Positions 22,721-28,139 of a stretch of 28,139 nucleotides of DNA are shown piece by piece. A program made the position numbers and the translations under genes. Positions within the stretch are counted from its first letter, which is position 1. Each line of letters starts with the position of its first letter. The stretch spans positions 1 to 28,139 of the forward strand of contig CAIWTL010000514.1 in assembly GCA_903915555.1 (NCBI GenBank). Reading direction: 5' to 3'. This DNA is from an uncultured Micrococcales bacterium. Lineage in GTDB: Bacteria > Actinomycetota > Actinomycetes > S36-B12 > GCA-2699445. The notes below the pieces were generated by a model. It searched no databases and was not told the origin of the DNA. It saw only the letters and a list, made by a program, of their open reading frames with translations.

Positions 22721-23311
22721 ATGCGCAAGGTCGGTGTCATCGCGGGGGTGCTGCTCGTCGTGGCCGGACTGGCTGTTGTGGTGACGGCGGTGATCGGCGG
22801 CGTCCAGGGGTTCGTCGGCGCGTTGACGCCCGTCGCCCAGTGGTCGTCGCCGGGCAGCCACCGCGCCCAGCTGCCCGCGGGGGACTGGGTGGTCTTCCAG
22901 GCGGCCGCGCAGGGGGCGCCGACCCGTACCCTCATCGCGTGGGACGACGTCACCGTGACGGGTCCCGGGGGACGCGTGACCACTGCGTGTGGCTACTGCG
23001 GGACTTCGGAGACCCTGACGCTCGGCCGTGACCATTACGTCGGCATCATCCGGTTCACCGCCGAGGAGCCCGGCACCTACACCTTCACCAGCGAGTCGGG
23101 GTCCGCGGACCTCGTGGTGGCGCCCCCGGCGCTGCAGACCGTGGGGGGTGTCTTCGCATCCCTGGGCTGGATCGCGCTCGGGGTGCTGCTGATCGCGGTC
23201 GGTTCGGTGTTGCTGCTCGTGGTGCTGGTCCTCCATCTCACGAGGAAGAAGGCCCCACCCTCGGGTCCGCCGCCGGCATCGTGGCCGCCGCCCAGCGGCT
23301 CACCTGTCTGA
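22721..23311 (+). CDS. Two-span membrane protein with extracytoplasmic beta domain
   Basis: I do not recognise a family. The 196-residue protein has a membrane span at about 4-30, an extracytoplasmic beta-rich domain (about 40-135) with CGYC at 90-93 and a pattern like IIRFTAEEPGTYTFTSES that resembles bacterial carbohydrate- or peptide-binding sandwiches, a second span at about 145-172, and a short basic, Pro-rich cytoplasmic tail. The two spans put both termini inside. ATG 22721 begins the first span; no ribosome-binding site is evident, and the longer frame upstream adds a very basic stretch. The gene runs toward the LCP gene with 15 bases between stops. Function unknown. Confidence 0.68.
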   Translation: MRKVGVIAGVLLVVAGLAVVVTAVIGGVQGFVGALTPVAQWSSPGSHRAQLPAGDWVVFQAAAQGAPTRTLIAWDDVTVTGPGGRVTTACGYCGTSETLTLGRDHYVGIIRFTAEEPGTYTFTSESGSADLVVAPPALQTVGGVFASLGWIALGVLLIAVGSVLLLVVLVLHLTRKKAPPSGPPPASWPPPSGSPV

Positions 23312-23326
23312 CGCAGGATCGGAAGG

Positions 23327-24583
23327 TCAGGCTCCGCCGATCCCGGCGAACATCTCGAGCGCCTTGGGGGTGTCCCACTTGACGGCCTGCTGGCCGTCGA
23401 CCCAGTAGGAGTCGGACTCGATGGGGACGGTTGTCTGCTCACCCAGGCCCGCCGAGATCATGCCGAGGGCCAGCGCCATGCGGCCGTCGGCGATGACGCC
23501 GGTCCCCTCGTCGACGGTCAGCGACGACGCTGCCGCGCGGTCCACGGAGAACATCTTCAACGGGTTGAGGAAGGTCAGGGGGTTCGCGGTCTTGGCCGCC
23601 ACCGCCTTCACGTACTCCTGCTGGCGTTCGGCGCGGCCGATGTCGCCCTTGGGGTCGGCGTAACGCATGCGGACGTAGGCGAGCGCGGTCGGACCGTCCA
23701 TCTCCTGGCAGCCGGCCTTGACGTTCAACCCGGAGTTCTGGTCGTCGTAGTTGTCCTTGGGGCACAGCGTCACGCCGCCGAGGGAATCGGCGATGTCGGC
23801 GACGCCGAGCATGCCGATCTCGACGTAGTGGTCGATGTGGACACCCGTGGTGTCCTCGACGGTCTGGATGAGCAGTGGCGGACCACCGATCGCGTACGCC
23901 GAGTTGATCTTCCCCGACCCGTTCCCGGGGATCGGAACCCACGAGTCGCGGGGGATCGAGATGAGAGTCGGCGTACCGATCGTGGGCACGTGCAACAGCA
24001 TGATGGTGTCGGTGCGTTGTCCGTCCGTGTTGCCCGTGTGCAGCCTGCGCTGCTCCTTGCGGGTCAACTCCTCACGCCCGTCGGAGCCTACGAGCAGGTA
24101 GTTGGAGCCCGCCGTGTCCGCGATCTGCTGGGCCGGCATGGCGTCGATCTTGTCGACGTTGATCGCGAAGTACCCGACGAGAGCCGCGGCGTAGACCAGG
24201 AATCCCACGAGGACCCACAGCAGCACGCGCTTGATGCCACCGCGCTTCCGCGGCTGGGCGGGGGCTGCGACCGGACGCCCAGCCGGGCCGGGGGGTGGGG
24301 GTGTGGTGTTCGGGCCCACGGAGGCGCGGGGCGGGAGCACGGCGGTGGCGCCGGGGTCACCGGCCCGGCCGGTGGCCGAGGGTGCCGGGGCCGTTCCGCC
24401 CGCCGACGAAGAGGCAGGCGGCGGATCGCGGAAGAGGTCGGAGAAGTCGGACAGGGCGGTGTCGCTCACGACGTCGTGCCGTGGCGTGTTCCGACCGGGG
24501 ATCACGGGATCACCGGTGGGAGGGCGCAGCAGACGCTCGTACTCGGGCGGCAGCGCGCCCGGATCGCCCTGCTTGTCAGTCAT
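23327..24583 (-). CDS. LytR-CpsA-Psr (LCP) family ligase
   Basis: A 418-residue membrane protein that would transfer undecaprenyl-phosphate-linked glycopolymer to peptidoglycan. Residues 1-118 are a cytoplasmic, Pro/Ala/Ser-rich disordered region, then a membrane span (119-141), then the LCP domain (about 158-395). Typical residues are Asp168 in GSDGRE, Arg190 and Asp192 in QRTDTIMLLHV, Arg212 in SIPRDSW and the cluster RYADPKGDIGRAERQQEYV (307-325). The extracellular C-terminal region ends with DTPKALEMFAGIGG. ATG 24583 starts the disordered region and has no clear ribosome-binding site. It diverges from the subtilisin gene over 193 bases. Confidence 0.93.
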   Translation of the reverse strand: MTDKQGDPGALPPEYERLLRPPTGDPVIPGRNTPRHDVVSDTALSDFSDLFRDPPPASSSAGGTAPAPSATGRAGDPGATAVLPPRASVGPNTTPPPPGPAGRPVAAPAQPRKRGGIKRVLLWVLVGFLVYAAALVGYFAINVDKIDAMPAQQIADTAGSNYLLVGSDGREELTRKEQRRLHTGNTDGQRTDTIMLLHVPTIGTPTLISIPRDSWVPIPGNGSGKINSAYAIGGPPLLIQTVEDTTGVHIDHYVEIGMLGVADIADSLGGVTLCPKDNYDDQNSGLNVKAGCQEMDGPTALAYVRMRYADPKGDIGRAERQQEYVKAVAAKTANPLTFLNPLKMFSVDRAAASSLTVDEGTGVIADGRMALALGMISAGLGEQTTVPIESDSYWVDGQQAVKWDTPKALEMFAGIGGA

Positions 24584-24776
24584 GCGCCAAGTGTGCCCCG
24601 ACGACCGCGATGAAACCGGGGGCGGAATCCCCGTAACCGGCTTGATACGTACGAGGACTGTCAGAGCCACCCGATCGGGCGCTCGGATTCCGTGGCTCCG
24701 CCTCGCTCTCCCCCGGAGCGTCCGGAATTCGGGCGTTCCATTCAATGAATCCGCTGTTCCGTACGAAACAGGACGA
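24584..24776. promoter_or_regulatory. Divergent LCP/subtilisin control region
   Basis: No gene is seen in this gap. Its right part is poorer in GC than the flanking genes and holds the near-palindrome ATTCAATGAAT (24740-24750), with CGTACG motifs either side. Promoters for both genes must be here, but I could not place -35/-10 pairs with confidence. Confidence 0.35.
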
Positions 24777-26276
24777 ATGCGTGGGATTGCGACTTGTGGT
24801 GCTGGGATGGCGGCTGTGCTGACAGCCGTCGGTCTCGTCGTGCCCGCAGCGCAGGCCGCCGGTTCATCCGACACGGTCGGCGCCCCCGCCTGGGCGGTCC
24901 CGAACGAGTCCGTCAACGAGTCCCCCGAACTCCTCGCCGAGGGGGTCGGCCGCAGGGAGAGCGCCGAGATCGTGGTCGTCACGGCCGACGACCGGGGTCT
25001 GCACGTCGACACGGTGCCCGCCGACGGTCACAACGCAGCCGTCGACACCATCTCCGAAGCCCAGACCCGGTCCGGCGTGGTGTCGGTCGGCGTCGACCAG
25101 CCGGTCGAGGCGTTCGGTGACCCGCTCGAGGGCCAGCAGTGGGCGCTGCAGACGATGCGCACCCCTACGGCGTGGAACACCACACGCGGCAACGGCGTCG
25201 TCGTCGCCGTCGTCGACTCCGGGGTCGACGGCTCCCACCCGGATCTCCAGGGAGCCCTCGTCGCGGGCAAGAACACGCGCACAGAGCGGGGCGACTACTC
25301 CTCGCCTGCCACTGACGCGGACGGTCATGGCACCCACGTCGCCGGCATCATCGCCGCCCGGTCCGGCAACGGTTTGGGCATCAGCGGAGTCGCCCCGCAG
25401 GCCAAGGTCATGCCGATCAAGGCACTCGACGCCGACGGAACCGGCTTCATGTCGGACGTCATGGAGGGCATCATCTGGGCCACGGACAAGGGCGCCGGTG
25501 TCATCAACGTGAGCCTCGGTGGCCACGATGCGACATTCGCCGACTCCGCCGTCTCCTACGCACTGAGCCGGGGCGTGGTGGTTGTGGCGGCGGCCGGCAA
25601 CGACGGCTCGGCACAACCCATGTACCCCGCGGCGCTCCCGGGCGTCCTCGCGGTGGCGGCGGTCGACCAGGACGGCCAACCGGCCGGCTACTCCAACTAC
25701 GGGGACTCCTGGGTCGATGTGGCTGCTCCGGGAACGGACATCGTGTCCACCACTCCAGGAGCCCGATACGCGACCTGGACCGGTACGTCCATGGCCACGC
25801 CGCAGGTGGCGGGGGTGGCAGCGCTGATCCGGTCGGCATCGCCTTCCGCCGACGCCGCGGCTGTCATCGGGTCAACGGCCTACGACGCGGGCGTCCCCGG
25901 GCACGACCGCGCCTTCGGGACCGGCGTCGTCGATGCGTCCGCCGCAGTAGCCCGGGTCGCTCCGACCCCGCAGCAACCCGCTCCCGCTCAGCCCGTGCAG
26001 CCGAAGGACCCGGTGCTGAGGACCCAGTCGGTCAAGATCCCGACCAGTGTGGCTGTCCGGAAGTCCAAGAGCCTGCCGACCCGCACGCAGGAGGGCACGC
26101 CCATCAGGACGTGGAAGGTCATCTCCCGCCGCAAGTGCTCAGTCGTCTCTCGCGCCGGAGCGGCCCGGGTGGTCGGGAAACGGGCGGGCGTATGCTCGCT
26201 GACCGCGGCGGCGCCTGCGGCGGCCGGTCTGGCCGCCTACAACGGGACTCTGCGACTGCGCGTGGTCAGGCGCTAG
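24777..26276 (+). CDS. Secreted subtilisin-like serine protease (S8)
   Basis: A 499-residue exported protease. Residues 1-28 are a signal peptide, about 30-115 an I9-like propeptide region, and about 117-392 the subtilase domain. The catalytic triad is complete: Asp147 in VVDSGVDGSHPD, His184 in DGHGTHVAG, Ser338 in GTSMATPQVAG, and oxyanion Asn275 in AAAGNDG. A Pro/Gln linker (396-413) leads to a C-terminal domain of about 85 residues with two Cys (RRKCSV and GVCSLTA), Ser/Arg/Lys-rich, of a kind found on other actinobacterial secreted proteins. There is no C-terminal membrane span, so it is not a mycosin. ATG 24777 is preceded by AGGAC. Confidence 0.92.
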   Translation: MRGIATCGAGMAAVLTAVGLVVPAAQAAGSSDTVGAPAWAVPNESVNESPELLAEGVGRRESAEIVVVTADDRGLHVDTVPADGHNAAVDTISEAQTRSGVVSVGVDQPVEAFGDPLEGQQWALQTMRTPTAWNTTRGNGVVVAVVDSGVDGSHPDLQGALVAGKNTRTERGDYSSPATDADGHGTHVAGIIAARSGNGLGISGVAPQAKVMPIKALDADGTGFMSDVMEGIIWATDKGAGVINVSLGGHDATFADSAVSYALSRGVVVVAAAGNDGSAQPMYPAALPGVLAVAAVDQDGQPAGYSNYGDSWVDVAAPGTDIVSTTPGARYATWTGTSMATPQVAGVAALIRSASPSADAAAVIGSTAYDAGVPGHDRAFGTGVVDASAAVARVAPTPQQPAPAQPVQPKDPVLRTQSVKIPTSVAVRKSKSLPTRTQEGTPIRTWKVISRRKCSVVSRAGAARVVGKRAGVCSLTAAAPAAAGLAAYNGTLRLRVVRR

Positions 26277-26298
26277 TCCGGTCCGATGGTCCGCGTCG

Positions 26299-26345
26299 TA
26301 TAGCCTCCCTGCAGACCGGCTGATCAGGTGAGCCGACGCAGGGAG
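26299..26345 (+). promoter_or_regulatory. dcd promoter/leader with inverted repeat covering the RBS
   Basis: TATAGC (26299-26304) is a candidate -10 box. CTCCCTGC (26305-26312) and GCAGGGAG (26338-26345) are perfect 8-bp inverted arms; inside, CGGCT (26317-26321) pairs with AGCCG (26331-26335). The right arm is the ribosome-binding site of dcd, six bases before ATG 26352. If the left arm is transcribed, the leader can mask the RBS; if transcription starts from TATAGC it would begin inside the left arm. Confidence 0.5.
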
Positions 26346-26351
26346 TTCCGC

Positions 26352-26927
26352 ATGCTGTTGTCCGACCGGGATATCCGGGCCGAACTGGCCCAGGGCCGTG
26401 TGGCCGTCGAGCCCTACTCCGAGCAGATGGTGCAGCCGTCGAGCCTGGACGTCCGCCTCGACAAGTTCTTCCGTGTGTTCGAGAACCATCGCTACCCGCA
26501 CATCGACCCGGCCGAGGAGCAGCCCGACCTGACCCGTGAGGTCGAGGCGCTTCCCGACGAGCCGTTCATCCTGCATCCCGGTGAGTTCGTGCTCGCCTCG
26601 ACCTACGAGGTCGTCACGTTGCCCGACGACATCGCGGGGCGGCTCGAGGGCAAGTCGAGTCTCGGTCGCCTGGGTCTGCTCACCCACTCCACAGCCGGGT
26701 TCATCGATCCGGGGTTCAGCGGGCATGTGACCCTCGAACTCTCCAATGTGGCGACGCTGCCCATCAAACTGTGGCCCGGCATGAAGATCGGTCAACTCTG
26801 CCTCTTCCGGCTGTCCTCGCCGGCCGAGCACCCGTACGGCTCCGACCGGTACGGCTCCCGTTATCAGGGGCAGCGGGGGCCCACCCCGAGCCGGTCACAT
26901 CTGAACTTCCACCGCACCGAGTTGTAG
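26352..26927 (+). CDS. dcd: dCTP deaminase (dUMP-forming type)
   Basis: A 191-residue cytoplasmic homotrimer of the dUTPase-like fold that deaminates dCTP for dTTP synthesis. The N-terminus MLLSDRDIRAEL, VQPSSLDVRLD (32-42), HPGEFVL, the active-site segment GRLEGKSSLGRLGL, STAGFIDPGFSGHVTLEL and WPGMKIGQLCLF are all present. Length and sequence are close to M. tuberculosis Dcd, which both deaminates dCTP and hydrolyses dUTP to dUMP, so a bifunctional enzyme is likely (comparison from memory). ATG 26352 is set by homology; an in-frame GTG at 26328 would add 8 residues. The gene follows the subtilisin gene by 75 bases that hold a structured leader. Confidence 0.95.
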   Translation: MLLSDRDIRAELAQGRVAVEPYSEQMVQPSSLDVRLDKFFRVFENHRYPHIDPAEEQPDLTREVEALPDEPFILHPGEFVLASTYEVVTLPDDIAGRLEGKSSLGRLGLLTHSTAGFIDPGFSGHVTLELSNVATLPIKLWPGMKIGQLCLFRLSSPAEHPYGSDRYGSRYQGQRGPTPSRSHLNFHRTEL

Positions 26928-26961
26928 GGGCCGGGCTGTTCCGGCGCCCGGACCCGACTGC

Positions 26962-26967
26962 TACGTT
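26962..26967 (+). promoter_or_regulatory. Candidate -10 box for first membrane paralogue
   Basis: TACGTT in the 97-base gap after dcd; transcription would start near 26974, about 50 bases before ATG 27025, with AGAGGA as ribosome-binding site. Confidence 0.35.
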
Positions 26968-27024
26968 CCGAACTGACGGCACGCGCGATCGCCTCACCGC
27001 CCGCGGGCCAGAGAGGAACACGCG

Positions 27025-27837
27025 ATGAGCGGCAGCATCCCTCCCGGTCCCGATGACGAGGTCCCGCCCCCACCCGGCGGATTCACCCCCCCGCAGCCAG
27101 GTCCCCCACCAGCGGGACCGACAGGTCCAGGTCCCTCCGCCACCCCCTATTCGGTCAGCGATGCGTTCAACTACGGCTGGAAGAAGTTCCAGGAGAACCT
27201 CGGACCCTGGATCCTCGGGGTGCTCATCCTCTTCCTCGGCCTGGCCGTCGTTCAGGTGGTCTACAACCTCGTCGTCGGTGGACTGCTCGACACCTTCTCG
27301 ACGACGACCGTCGACCCACGGACCGGCGACGTCTTCATCGACGAGACAGGCGGCCTCGCCGCTGCCCTGGTCGGCGCCCTGGTCCTGGCGGTTCCGGTGA
27401 CCATCCTGGGGATGATCGTGCAGGCGCAGATCGTGCGCGGCGGGCTGGCGACCTGTGAGGGCCGCATCGAACTCGGCCGATTCTTCGACACCAGCCTGCT
27501 GGGACCGATCGTCGTCGCGTCCATCATCGCCGGACTGATGACCCTGGCCGGTGTCATCGCCTGCTACGTGGGTGCCGTCGTCGTGGCGTTCTTCGTGCAG
27601 TTCTTCGCATACTTCGTCCTCGACCGCGAAGCCAGGCCCTGGGAGTCCATCAAGGCGTCGTTCTCGTTCGTCAACCAACACCTGGCGAACATCATCGTGC
27701 TGTTCCTCGCCAGTGCCCTCGCCGTGCTCATCGGTGCGCTGCTGTGCGGGGTCGGCCTGCTGGTGGCTTACCCGGTGGTGGCGATCGCGCACGCATACAC
27801 GTACAAGGTCCTCAACGGGGAGGAGGTCGTCGCCTGA
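27025..27837 (+). CDS. Polytopic membrane protein, Pro-rich N-terminus
   Basis: A 270-residue protein. Residues 1-42 are Pro/Gly-rich and disordered, then the motif YSVSDAFNYGWKKFQENLGPW leads into about five or six hydrophobic segments (about 63-85, 110-135, 160-190, 190-205, 225-265). The layout resembles actinobacterial integral membrane proteins with a cytoplasmic Pro-rich head followed by a DUF975/glycerophosphodiester-phosphodiesterase-membrane-type fold. I cannot name a function. ATG 27025 has AGAGGA seven bases upstream. A second copy follows, beginning 86 bases after the stop, so the region carries a tandem duplication. Confidence 0.82.
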   Translation: MSGSIPPGPDDEVPPPPGGFTPPQPGPPPAGPTGPGPSATPYSVSDAFNYGWKKFQENLGPWILGVLILFLGLAVVQVVYNLVVGGLLDTFSTTTVDPRTGDVFIDETGGLAAALVGALVLAVPVTILGMIVQAQIVRGGLATCEGRIELGRFFDTSLLGPIVVASIIAGLMTLAGVIACYVGAVVVAFFVQFFAYFVLDREARPWESIKASFSFVNQHLANIIVLFLASALAVLIGALLCGVGLLVAYPVVAIAHAYTYKVLNGEEVVA

Positions 27838-27845
27838 CCCGACCG

Positions 27846-27873
27846 TGGGCGCGCCTCGACAGCGCTGCGCCCA
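27846..27873 (+). terminator. Hairpin between the two membrane paralogues
   Basis: TGGGCGC and GCGCCCA form a 7-bp stem around a 14-base loop, 8 bases past the stop of the first paralogue. TACCGT at 27882-27887 right after it may be the -10 box of the second. Confidence 0.5.
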
Positions 27874-27922
27874 ATTCCCGATACCGTCGTCACCGCTGCA
27901 CCCCGCCAACCAGGAGCACACC

Positions 27923-28139
27923 ATGAGCGAAGCCGCCTCGGCCCCCACCAGCCCGTACTCGGTGGGTGATGCCTTCAACTACGGCTGGAACAGATTCACC
28001 AAGAACTGGGTCCCCTGGGTCCTTGGCACCCTGATCCTGGGGCTGATCCTCGGTGCGGTGCAGGTGGTCTACCAGCTCATCATCGGTGGACCGGTCACCA
28101 ACCTGGCCAACGGCAGCATCGACCCCGTCACGGGACAGG
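27923..28139 (+). CDS. Second membrane paralogue (3' end outside window)
   Basis: Starts at ATG 27923 with CAGGAG upstream; 72 codons are in the window. After a short non-Pro-rich head (MSEAASAPTS), SPYSVGDAFNYGWNRF, then NWVPWVLGTLILGLILG and QVVYQLIIGG follow the first paralogue segment by segment (YSVSDAFNYGWKKF, GPWILGVLILFLGLA, QVVYNLVVGG), and so do the ends VDPRTG / IDPVTG. It is clearly a tandem duplicate that has lost or never had the long Pro-rich head. Function unknown. Confidence 0.85.
   Translation, partial: MSEAASAPTSPYSVGDAFNYGWNRFTKNWVPWVLGTLILGLILGAVQVVYQLIIGGPVTNLANGSIDPVTGQ

Noticed and set aside
1..28139. Mobile elements, CRISPR arrays, tRNA or rRNA genes
   Set aside because: No transposase or integrase motif, no regularly spaced repeat series, and no tRNA-like cloverleaf was seen.

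Overview
The window is about 28.1 kb of high-GC DNA from an actinobacterium (Actinomycetota). The evidence is the strong G/C bias at third codon positions, frequent GTG and TTG starts, TANNNT -10 boxes that abut start codons, and lineage-typical genes: a mycobacterial-type plsB2-plsC pair, a PGPGW membrane protein, a Pat-type aminotransferase, a Dcd close to the mycobacterial bifunctional enzyme, LytR-CpsA-Psr and L,D-transpeptidase proteins. Genus cannot be told from the window. I see no tRNA, rRNA, CRISPR array, insertion sequence, integrase or phage gene; it reads as a core chromosomal segment with 29 protein genes (the first and last cut by the window edges) and no gene-free stretch over 300 bases.

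Layout. 1-3873 is all minus strand: a lipoprotein-like L,D-transpeptidase, a 1-Cys peroxiredoxin, a PGPGW membrane protein, an aldo/keto reductase, and a DUF1835 protein whose start overlaps the reductase stop. 4002-7662 holds a small minus-strand hypothetical gene diverging from plsB and a HAD/PlsC fusion that overlap by 8 bases (two acylation steps of phosphatidic acid synthesis). 7749-8507 is a HisA/PriA-like barrel lacking the catalytic aspartates. 8512-10964 (minus) holds a SulP permease and a secreted CHAP-like protein. 11055-14605 (plus) holds DUF2277, DUF2461, an MFS transporter and a secreted deacetylase-like protein. 14599-18019 (minus) holds a membrane SpoIIE/PP2C phosphatase, a small helical protein, a third acyltransferase and a GNAT enzyme. 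18143-19912 (plus) holds the aminotransferase and a collagen-like secreted protein. 19973-22499 (minus) is cydAB. 22721-28139 holds a small membrane protein, an LCP ligase (minus), a secreted subtilisin, dcd and two tandem paralogous membrane proteins.

Themes. Envelope functions dominate: phospholipid acylation (three acyltransferases), peptidoglycan or wall-polymer enzymes (L,D-transpeptidase, CHAP-like protein, deacetylase-like protein, LCP) and secreted proteins (subtilisin, collagen-like). Redox and respiration are represented by the peroxiredoxin, aldo/keto reductase and cytochrome bd. There is no single operon of a new system. The strongest oddity is the HisA/PriA relative with replaced active-site residues. 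Several intergenic DNA structures look regulatory: an 18-bp perfect palindrome ahead of the peroxiredoxin, a 12-bp palindrome abutting the -10 box of the aminotransferase, 11-bp-phased repeats between plsB and its divergent neighbour, and an inverted repeat that includes the dcd ribosome-binding site.
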